64,000 bases of DNA from Desulfobacula sp. (GTDB lineage: Bacteria; Desulfobacterota; Desulfobacteria; Desulfobacterales; Desulfobacteraceae): assembly GCA_018645325.1 (NCBI GenBank), contig JABGOU010000013.1:21787-85786 (forward strand), read 5' to 3'. The notes beneath the pieces are model-generated. The model was not told where the DNA came from and searched no databases. It saw nothing but the letters and a program-made list of their open reading frames with translations. A program made the translations under genes and the position numbers. Each line of letters starts with the position of its first letter. Position 1 is the first letter of the stretch. Positions 53,980 through 61,246 of this stretch are shown in pieces.

Positions 53980-55290
53980 ATGAATCAATCTATTACCAAT
54001 AAAGGCATTGCAGCGCGAAGGTCAGAATCATTTTCATCCTGTTATGCAAGTGCATTCAATTGTTACGTTGATAAGGCCAAAGGCGCTCTGGTATGGGATG
54101 TTGAAGGAAAAGAATATATTGACTTTGCAGGCGGTATCGGTGGTATGAATGTGGGCCATTCCCATCCCAAAGTGGTCTCTGCCATAAAAGAACAAGCAGA
54201 ACGATTCACACATACCTGCCTTATGGTGGCGCCCTATGAATCTGCTGTTCAATTGGCTGAAAAACTCTGCCAGGCCGCACCGGGAAATGATCCAAAGGCC
54301 GTGGCCTATGTGACATCGGGTGCCGAGGCAGTTGAAAATGCTGTAAAAATAGCACGGGTGTATACTGGGCGAAAAGGTGTCGTGACATTGGGGAATGCCT
54401 ACCATGGCCGCACCATGCTGACCATGGCCATGACCGGTCGTGTCATGCCGTTCAAGGCAGGGTTTGGGCCGTTTGCACCGGAAGTATACCCCATTGGATC
54501 ACCGTATTGTTATCGTTGTCCCATTGGAAAAACCTATCCAGATTGTGATGCAGCGTGTGCAGATCTTCTTTCCGAGTTGTTTGTAAAACAGATAGAAGCC
54601 TCATCTATTGCTTGTATGGTCATGGAACCTGTCATGGGAGAAGGCGGATTTATCGTGCCGCCCAAAGAATATGTTCAGAAAGTCAAAGCCATCTGTGAAG
54701 AAAACGGCATTCTTTTTGTGTCAGATGAAATTCAGGCAGGGGTGGCACGAACGGGTAAGATGTTTGCCATTGAACATTTTGATGTGGTGCCGGACCTGAT
54801 AACAACCGCCAAGAGCCTGGCTGCCGGAATGCCGATTTCTGCTGTTGTGGGCAGTCGCAAGATTATGGACAGTGTTCATCCCGGCGGAGTGGGCGGCACA
54901 TACAGCGGTAACGCTTTAGGTTGTGCTGCCGGTCTGGCTGTTCTCGACATCCTGGAATCAGAAGACCTTTTTACCCGCGCCAACGTCCTTGGTGATAAAA
55001 TCAGAACGCGTTTTGAAGCCTTTAAAGAAACCTTTTCCATTGTGGGAGATGTCCGTGGACTGAGCGGGATGATGGCCATGGAGCTGGTTCTTGATAAAGA
55101 AACCAAAGCACCGGCACCAGAACTGGCCAATGCACTCAAGACATTCTGCTTTGAAAAGGGGCTAATGCTGCTTGCCACAGGAACCTACGGCAATGTCATC
55201 AGAATTCTGTCTCCCTTAGTAATCACAGACGACCAACTGGAGCAAGGCCTCAACATAATGGAGCAAGGGTTTGCCGCAATCGGGAAATAG
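53980..55290 (+). CDS. Class III PLP aminotransferase (4-aminobutyrate/omega-amino acid type)
   Basis: This is a 436-residue pyridoxal-phosphate enzyme. It shows the class III pattern: DFAGGIGGMNVGHSHPKVV, TSGAEAVENAVKIAR, GNAYHGRTMLTMAMTG, FVSDEIQAGVARTGKM, and the Schiff-base Lys in ITTAKSLAAGMPISAVVG. The closest match by eye is GabT. An omega-amino acid produced after removal of N-methyl groups (for example 4-aminobutyrate from gamma-butyrobetaine) would be a logical substrate here, giving a semialdehyde for the next enzyme. The stop is TAG, and the downstream AOR gene lies in the same frame with no stop in the 11 intervening codons. Confidence 0.88.
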   Translation: MNQSITNKGIAARRSESFSSCYASAFNCYVDKAKGALVWDVEGKEYIDFAGGIGGMNVGHSHPKVVSAIKEQAERFTHTCLMVAPYESAVQLAEKLCQAAPGNDPKAVAYVTSGAEAVENAVKIARVYTGRKGVVTLGNAYHGRTMLTMAMTGRVMPFKAGFGPFAPEVYPIGSPYCYRCPIGKTYPDCDAACADLLSELFVKQIEASSIACMVMEPVMGEGGFIVPPKEYVQKVKAICEENGILFVSDEIQAGVARTGKMFAIEHFDVVPDLITTAKSLAAGMPISAVVGSRKIMDSVHPGGVGGTYSGNALGCAAGLAVLDILESEDLFTRANVLGDKIRTRFEAFKETFSIVGDVRGLSGMMAMELVLDKETKAPAPELANALKTFCFEKGLMLLATGTYGNVIRILSPLVITDDQLEQGLNIMEQGFAAIGK

Positions 55291-55323
55291 GTATTTTATA
55301 TTTTAATTAAAAGGAAATTAGTG

Positions 55324-57111
55324 ATGGACACACTGAAAGAAATAAAAGGGTTTCACAATCAAATCCTTACTATTGATTTGGATAATCAGTCATTTTCTAT
55401 TTCTGATTTAAGCCAGATACCACTGGAAAAAACACTGGGTGGCAAAGGATTGGGCAGCCATCTTTTATTGGAAAACAACCCACAAGGTTGCGATCCCCTC
55501 TCTCCTGAAAATCAACTTATCATTGCCACGGGCCCTATTACTGAAAGCCCGGTTCACGGCGGATGCCGGTATGGTGTTTTTACCAAAAGCCCTCAGACCG
55601 GGCTTTATTCGGAATCGTACTCCGGCGGAGCAGCACCTGAAGCCATCAGCAGGACCGGTTATGATGCCATTGTGTTAAAAGGCGCATCCAAGGGCCCGAT
55701 TGCCCTTGAGATATCTGAAAAAGGTGTATTGTTCCATGATGCATCCGACCTATGGGGGCAAGATACCTATACAACGGAAGACACTGCATTGGAACGCTGG
55801 GGAACCGAATCCAAAGGTCCCAACAAATCCGGTGCCATTGTGATCGGTCCGGCCGGAGAAAAACTGATCCGATTTGCTGTTATCGAGAATGATAAGTGGC
55901 GCTCTGCCGGCAGGACCGGCGTGGGAACGGTAATGGGTTCAAAAAAAGTAAAGGCAATGGTTTTTAACGGTTCTAAAAAAAGAGAATTTGCTGATCCCGA
56001 CGGATTAAAAGCTTTTGTCAAAGAATCCACCCAACGCATCCGGGAGGCACCGATTTTCGGAAACTATAAAAAACTGGGTACCCCCATGCTGGTGGATCTT
56101 TTGAATGAAGCAGGGGCTTTTCCTACCCGATACTGGAGTAAAGGTCAGTCAAAATTCAGGGACAAGATCAATGCCCCTGCCATGCAGGAAATCATGGACG
56201 TAAAGCCCCATGCCTGCCGTCACTGCCCTGTGGCATGTGGAAAACTTTCCACCATAAAAAAGGGTCCTCATAAAGGACTGACAATTGAAGGTCCTGAATA
56301 TGAAACTATTTTTGCTTTTGGCGGGCTTTGTGAAATCGGATCCATTGAAGAGATCACCTACTTGAATGATCTGTGTGACCGTCTGGGTATGGATACGATC
56401 AGTGCCGGCAACCTTTGCGGATTTGTCATGGAAGCCTGTGAACGAGGAAAAATTGATGAAAAGATCTCCTATGGTGATGCAAACGCAACGGCAGAACTCC
56501 TGGAAAAAATTGCAAGCAGACAAGGCATTGGCGACATCCTTGCCAATGGAATTGTAGAGACTGCCAAGGCCTGGGATATGGAGGATGTGGCCATTCATGT
56601 CAAAGGACTTGAACCTGCAGGATATGATCCCAGAACTCTCAAAGGAGTGGGGCTTGGATATGCGGTCAGCCCGAGAGGTGCCTGTCACATGCGCGCCACC
56701 TTTTACAAGCCCGAATTATTCGGTCAGATTCCCATGGAACAAATCAAGGGAAAGGCGGTTTTATTCAAAGACTATGAAGACAGGTTGACATTGATGGACT
56801 GCCTCATTGCCTGCCGTTTTTATCGGGATCTTTATATGTGGGATGAAATGGCAACCCTTGTCGAGCTGACCACTGGAATGGCTTTGGGAAAATCCGGTAT
56901 GGAAGCCGCGGCAGACCATGTGTTTGAAATTGTAAGAAAATTCAATCTGCAGGAGGGAATGGGTCTTAAAGAGGAATCCCTTCCTTTGCGTTTTTCAAAA
57001 GAACCCCTTGAAAATGGTGATGTTATTTCCATAGAGGATCTGGAAACCATGCGGTCGGAATACTATGAATTAAGAAATCTTACTCCCGACGGAAAGATAA
57101 AAGAACTGTAA
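55324..57111 (+). CDS. Tungsten-type aldehyde:ferredoxin oxidoreductase
   Basis: This is a 595-residue cytoplasmic enzyme oxidising an aldehyde to the acid with ferredoxin as acceptor. The AOR N-terminal domain has KTLGGKGLGSHLLLEN and FTKSPQTGLYSESYSGG. The Fe-S cysteines are CRHCPVAC plus a distal MDCLIACRF. Pterin-contact regions include AGRTGVGTVMGSKKVKA and GLGYAVSPRGACHMRAT. ATG 55324 is preferred over GTG 55321. Directly after an omega-aminotransferase, it could oxidise the semialdehyde formed there; this is inference. Confidence 0.9.
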   Translation: MDTLKEIKGFHNQILTIDLDNQSFSISDLSQIPLEKTLGGKGLGSHLLLENNPQGCDPLSPENQLIIATGPITESPVHGGCRYGVFTKSPQTGLYSESYSGGAAPEAISRTGYDAIVLKGASKGPIALEISEKGVLFHDASDLWGQDTYTTEDTALERWGTESKGPNKSGAIVIGPAGEKLIRFAVIENDKWRSAGRTGVGTVMGSKKVKAMVFNGSKKREFADPDGLKAFVKESTQRIREAPIFGNYKKLGTPMLVDLLNEAGAFPTRYWSKGQSKFRDKINAPAMQEIMDVKPHACRHCPVACGKLSTIKKGPHKGLTIEGPEYETIFAFGGLCEIGSIEEITYLNDLCDRLGMDTISAGNLCGFVMEACERGKIDEKISYGDANATAELLEKIASRQGIGDILANGIVETAKAWDMEDVAIHVKGLEPAGYDPRTLKGVGLGYAVSPRGACHMRATFYKPELFGQIPMEQIKGKAVLFKDYEDRLTLMDCLIACRFYRDLYMWDEMATLVELTTGMALGKSGMEAAADHVFEIVRKFNLQEGMGLKEESLPLRFSKEPLENGDVISIEDLETMRSEYYELRNLTPDGKIKEL

Positions 57112-57112
57112 T

Positions 57113-57222
57113 TATTCAGCTCTTACGCCTGAAATCGCCCTGTCTGATGGATATTTGTTTTGAGGCTATTCGCTTAACCTCCTGCAAATATCCATTAGAC
57201 AGGGCTTTGGGGATAACTATCA
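57113..57222. repeat. Hairpin-forming intergenic repeat, copy 2
   Basis: This is the reverse complement of the unit at 29090-29198. The arms are 57137-57157 and 57185-57205, with one G-T type mismatch and a 27-base loop. Flanks AATTATTCAGCTC and CTTTGGGGATAACT match copy 1. It lies between the AOR and dehydratase genes without an obvious T-run. Confidence 0.75.
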
Positions 57223-57252
57223 CAGAATGATCCTAAAAAACCGGAGCATCAC

Positions 57253-58941
57253 ATGATGAATAAAAAAAAAGATTATAACCTTCAAGACTACGCCCTGATG
57301 GAGCGTCACCAAATGATGCGTGGTGCAGGATACGGGGAAGCCGCCTTGAAAAGACCGCATATTGGTGTGGTCAGCAGCTGGGGAGAAATCAACCCGGCAG
57401 CTACTCATATAGACAAGGTAGCCGACAAGGTCAAAGCCGGTATCTGGGCGGCCGGTGGAACTCCCAGAGAGTTTGTTATCAGTTCCATCTGCACCAGTAT
57501 GGCAGGACATGACAATTATCATCTGCCCCATAGAGATCTTGTTGCCGGTTATATTGAAACCGTTGCCATGACCAACCTCTTTGACGCCATGGTCTTTATT
57601 CCCGTGTGTGACGATGTCATTCCCGGCCACCTCATGGCGGCGGCCAGACTGAATCTGCCATCTATCTTTGTTACAGGGGGATATATGCAGCTCAATTGTT
57701 ATCAAGGGGAAGAATTGGAACCCCTGGATGTTGCGCCCAAACACTTTGCCCGTTTTAAAGACGGGGAGATCTCCCAATCGGTCTTCAGTCAGATACAGGA
57801 CCGGGGTTGCCAGGGGGGTGGCGCATGTCCGGTCATGGGTACGGCCAATACCATGGCTGCCATGGCAGAAGCATTAGGGATGACGCTGCCCGGTAATACC
57901 TGTACCCCTGGAAATGACTCCCGGTTGATGCGGATGGCTTTTGATGCCGGGCAGCAGGTCATGCAGCTTTTCAAAGAGGGTATCCAATGTTCGGAAATTC
58001 TCTCTTCTGAAGCCTTTGAAAACGCCATCCGGGTGTTGATGGCTCTGGGGGGGTCAACCAATGCTGTATTGCATTTGCAGGCAATTGCCCTGGAACTTGA
58101 TTTAGATATCCGGCCGGAAGTATTTACCCGCTTGAGCGAGGAAACTCCTCTGTTGTGCGATATCTCACCCTCAGGGGCACCGGAACATCACATGGGCCAC
58201 CTGGATCAGGCGGGTGGTATTACAGCTGTTATGAAAGAGCTGGAGCCCCTGCTGGCAACCCGGGTGATGACAGCGGCGGGTGAAACCCTCTCTCATACCT
58301 TAACGTCAGCAGAAGGTGGTGACGGCAGGATTATCCGATCAATGGCTAATCCCCTGGCACAGGATGGCGGTTTGGTTTTTTTGACCGGGAACCTGGCTCC
58401 GGGTGGGGCCCTTGTTAAAAAATCTGCTGTCCCGGCCCCTATGCAGCATCACAAAGGGCCTGCCAAAGTCTATGTGAATGAGGATGCAGCATGTCAGGCA
58501 CTGGCCAATGGAGAAATTGAACCCGGTCAGGTCATCATCGTCCGATACGTGGGACCCAAAGGTGATCCCGGCATGCTGCTTCTCCAGCGATTTTTATGGC
58601 AGCTGGCAGCCAAAGGCTGGCACGACAAGGTGGCCTTTCTCACGGATGGCCGATTTTCAGGCACCAACAAGGGATGCGGTGTGGCCCACATCGCTCCTGA
58701 AGCAGCAGCCGGTGGGCCATTGGCTCTGGTTCGGGACGGCGATCTCATTGAAATCGATATTAAGAAGAAAAAACTGGAACTTCATGTTTCTCAAGCTGAG
58801 CTTGACAGCCGGTATGAAACATGGTCTCTTCCAAAGAAACCAAGGAAAAAGGGGTATCTTTCCATCTATTCAAAATTGGCAACTTCACCAGATAAAGGAG
58901 CTGCTTTGGATTATAATATTGTTGATGAATCTGGCAGGTGA
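57253..58941 (+). CDS. IlvD/Edd-family dehydratase
   Basis: This is a 562-residue Fe-S dehydratase. Family landmarks are VCDDVIPGHLMAAARLNLPSI, GGGACPVMGTANTMAAMAEALG, GGSTNAVLHLQAIA and FLTDGRFSGTNKGCGVAHIAPEAAAGGP. The length fits dihydroxy-acid dehydratase, but the context (no ilv genes, LacI regulator, hydrolase next door) and divergent cysteine motifs favour a catabolic hydroxy-acid or sugar-acid dehydratase. The cluster ligand Cys residues CDD and GACP are present. It overlaps or abuts the alpha/beta hydrolase gene. Confidence 0.85.
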   Translation: MMNKKKDYNLQDYALMERHQMMRGAGYGEAALKRPHIGVVSSWGEINPAATHIDKVADKVKAGIWAAGGTPREFVISSICTSMAGHDNYHLPHRDLVAGYIETVAMTNLFDAMVFIPVCDDVIPGHLMAAARLNLPSIFVTGGYMQLNCYQGEELEPLDVAPKHFARFKDGEISQSVFSQIQDRGCQGGGACPVMGTANTMAAMAEALGMTLPGNTCTPGNDSRLMRMAFDAGQQVMQLFKEGIQCSEILSSEAFENAIRVLMALGGSTNAVLHLQAIALELDLDIRPEVFTRLSEETPLLCDISPSGAPEHHMGHLDQAGGITAVMKELEPLLATRVMTAAGETLSHTLTSAEGGDGRIIRSMANPLAQDGGLVFLTGNLAPGGALVKKSAVPAPMQHHKGPAKVYVNEDAACQALANGEIEPGQVIIVRYVGPKGDPGMLLLQRFLWQLAAKGWHDKVAFLTDGRFSGTNKGCGVAHIAPEAAAGGPLALVRDGDLIEIDIKKKKLELHVSQAELDSRYETWSLPKKPRKKGYLSIYSKLATSPDKGAALDYNIVDESGR

Positions 58942-58949
58942 ACCTAAGA

Positions 58950-59762
58950 ATGCTTGAAAAAAAATATAATACAGGGAAGGTTACACTAAATTACGGGGAA
59001 GGCCCACCAAATGGTATCCCATTGTTACTGGTTCACGGATCTGGCTCAGTTTGGCAGGACTGGACCCCGGTAATCAGATATTTTTCAAAGCTAAACCACA
59101 TTTTTGCTCTTGATTTAAGAGGATTTGGCGGGTCGCAACATATTTCAGGGACTTATGAAATCCCCACATTTACAAACGATATTGCAGATTTTATTAAGGG
59201 TGTTATCCCGACTTCTCCCATTATTGTTGGACATTCATTGGGTGCTTTGATAACAGCTGATCTGGCCCGGCGATATCCAAAAATCCCAAAAGCTATTATT
59301 TTAGAGGATCCCCCTGTTTCATTGTTGGAAAACCTGGATCAATGGGAAGGATGGTCATACTTTGAGATGGCCCTTGACATGATCAGAAAAAAAACCTTAA
59401 AAAAAGATGCCGTGAAGCGTTTTGTAGAGAAGGCTGGTTATTCCCCTTCTGAGGCAGAACGCTCATTTCGAAACCTTAAGCAAATTGATCCTGAAATATT
59501 TGAACAGGCCATCACTCATAATATGATGCATTTAGATGAAACCATTCCAGCTGTTTTAAAGCAAATTCAATGTCCCTGTCTGTTTATCTCATCAAATTAT
59601 GAACTGGGGTCCCTTGTTAAACCGGAGGATTTGCCAATAGTAAAAAGAAGTCTAAAAAAAGGCAGCATGGCTCACATTGCAGATGCGGGCCATGGTATCC
59701 ACATAGAATCACCGGCAGCCTATAATCAGGCGTTAATGAAATTTCTATCAGGAATTGGATAA
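58950..59762 (+). CDS. Alpha/beta-hydrolase fold protein
   Basis: This is a serine hydrolase of about 270 residues. The oxyanion segment LLLVHGSGSVWQDW, nucleophile elbow GHSLGAL and C-terminal His in ADAGHGIHIES complete the triad pattern, with a cap domain around residues 120-190. ATG 58950 with AGGTGA upstream is chosen; GTG 58938 would overlap the dehydratase stop by 4 bases and add four residues. It is the last plus-strand gene before the LacI regulator. An esterase or lactonase role is possible; the substrate is unknown. Confidence 0.8.
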   Translation: MLEKKYNTGKVTLNYGEGPPNGIPLLLVHGSGSVWQDWTPVIRYFSKLNHIFALDLRGFGGSQHISGTYEIPTFTNDIADFIKGVIPTSPIIVGHSLGALITADLARRYPKIPKAIILEDPPVSLLENLDQWEGWSYFEMALDMIRKKTLKKDAVKRFVEKAGYSPSEAERSFRNLKQIDPEIFEQAITHNMMHLDETIPAVLKQIQCPCLFISSNYELGSLVKPEDLPIVKRSLKKGSMAHIADAGHGIHIESPAAYNQALMKFLSGIG

Positions 59763-59772
59763 ATTTAATTCA

Positions 59773-60813
59773 TTATTTAACATATCCCTTCAAATAATAA
59801 CCACAAGTCTTTCGAATGATCAGATCAGATTCCAGAACAATTTTTCTACTGCCGCCTGAGGAATCTTCGCTTTTAATTTTATCAATAAGCAATTGTACCC
59901 CTGTGGCGCCCATTTTGTATTGATTTTGAGCAATGGTGGTCAGTTCTATCCCGGCAAGTGAAGATATACTGATATCATCAAGCCCTACAATTGACAGGTC
60001 TTCAGGGATTTTAATCCCGATTTCATAAGCTGCCTCTCGGACACCTATTGCCATGTTGTCCCCCTGGATCAAAATTGCTGAGGGCTGTTTATTTTTTAAA
60101 AATATAGCTTTGGCAGCCTGGTAGGCCTTTTCTCTTGAAAAGCCACATTCAATAAACAGATCCGGCGGAATGGTCACGCCGTATTCAGCAAATGCATCAT
60201 TTGCCCCCTGGGTTAGTGCGATCGCTGTGGATACATCCATATCCCCTGCAATAACGGCAATATTTTTATGGCCCAGACGGCATAGATGCTTAGCTGCCTT
60301 ATAGAAACTGCCATAATCATCAACAGAAACCGAATCAATCCGATTGGCTTTTTTCGGATTCAGAATCAGACGATTGACCAGTACGTAAGGCATCTGTATT
60401 TCATTTAGCGAGTCGATATTAGGGTCATCCTGTGTTACAGTTGTAAGGATGATACCATCTACGCCCTTTGATTTTAGTATTTCAATACTTTTTGCTTCAT
60501 TTTCAATATCGTAGTTGGTATTGAAAAGCATCATTGTATAACCCAGTTCATTGGCTTTCTCATACACTCCACGAGCCAGCTCTGCAGAAAATGGATCTGC
60601 AATATTGGCTATGGTTAAACCAATGGCATGACTTTGCTTGCTGACAAGTCCCTTGGCAAAATAATTGGGTTGATATCCCATTTCTTTTGCCATTTGTAAA
60701 ATTTTCTTTCTTGCCTTTTTCCCTACCCCGGGTTTTCCGTTTAAGGCATTGGAAATTGTTGTTGTGGATACTTTTAAATGCCTGGCAAGGTCTTTAATAG
60801 TTACTTTGGTCAT
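59773..60813 (-). CDS. LacI-family transcriptional regulator
   Basis: This is a 346-residue repressor-type regulator. The N-terminal LacI helix-turn-helix with hinge helix reads TIKDLARHLKVSTTTISNAL and is followed by GYQPNYFAKGL. The periplasmic-binding-like ligand domain follows (IGLTIANIADPFSAELARGVYE, GVDGIILTT, AILIQGDNMAIGVREAAYEIG, LSIVGLDDI). Divergent from the flavoprotein gene at 61247, it probably binds the palindrome ACTTAAACGTTTAAGT at 61211 and the related site at 46383, so it would control both betaine operons. Its ligand is unknown. Confidence 0.9.
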   Translation of the reverse strand: MTKVTIKDLARHLKVSTTTISNALNGKPGVGKKARKKILQMAKEMGYQPNYFAKGLVSKQSHAIGLTIANIADPFSAELARGVYEKANELGYTMMLFNTNYDIENEAKSIEILKSKGVDGIILTTVTQDDPNIDSLNEIQMPYVLVNRLILNPKKANRIDSVSVDDYGSFYKAAKHLCRLGHKNIAVIAGDMDVSTAIALTQGANDAFAEYGVTIPPDLFIECGFSREKAYQAAKAIFLKNKQPSAILIQGDNMAIGVREAAYEIGIKIPEDLSIVGLDDISISSLAGIELTTIAQNQYKMGATGVQLLIDKIKSEDSSGGSRKIVLESDLIIRKTCGYYLKGYVK

Positions 60814-61047
60814 ATTATGCCTTGGTTTTGAAAAAAATTATTTTTATGATTTTCCATTTATACTGTATTTCAGCCAGAATAAAATCCTATTTCTATTGTG
60901 TCAATACCTTATCGGTAAAAATGCTTTTAACGAAAGCTGCAGTCGATATAATATGGTGTTTTATTGCAGACAATTCAAAATTTTAACTTTATCGTTACAG
61001 TATAATTAATACAAACAATGCATCACTGTCAAGAAAAATTAAAGTCG

Positions 61048-61081
61048 TTCACTTTTTATAATATTCTTTATAAAAAGTGAA
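61048..61081. promoter_or_regulatory. Perfect 14-bp inverted repeat in the lacI-flavoprotein gap
   Basis: TTCACTTTTTATAA (61048-61061) and TTATAAAAAGTGAA (61068-61081) flank a 6-base loop. The site lies midway in the divergent intergenic region, upstream of both genes. It may be a second operator or a hairpin ending a lacI antisense transcript. Confidence 0.45.
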
Positions 61082-61166
61082 TTTAAATTTCTCATACATC
61101 TTTTTTGCTAATATTAATGCATAGTTAATTGAATGCAACTAATTTAAAAAAATACAATTAATTTGC

Positions 61167-61196
61167 TTGACAACCCAAGTTATATTGATTTATAGA
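61167..61196 (+). promoter_or_regulatory. Promoter of the flavoprotein-etf operon
   Basis: A perfect -35 TTGACA (61167-61172), an 18-base spacer and TATAGA (61191-61196) lie 50 bases before the start codon. The LacI-type palindrome begins 14 bases after the -10. Confidence 0.6.
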
Positions 61197-61210
61197 GGAT
61201 GATAAATATA

Positions 61211-61226
61211 ACTTAAACGTTTAAGT
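61211..61226 (+). promoter_or_regulatory. LacI-type operator (perfect palindrome)
   Basis: ACTTAAACGTTTAAGT is a perfect 16-bp palindrome with the central CG step typical of LacI/PurR-family sites. It sits between the promoter and the start of the flavoprotein gene, divergent from the lacI gene. Confidence 0.7.
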
Positions 61227-61246
61227 AAACAAAAGAGAGGATAAAA

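Noticed and set aside
57253-58941. Dihydroxy-acid dehydratase of branched-chain amino acid synthesis (ilvD)
   Set aside because: Family membership is clear, but there are no ilv neighbours and the gene is in a catabolic island, so the specific name was not given.
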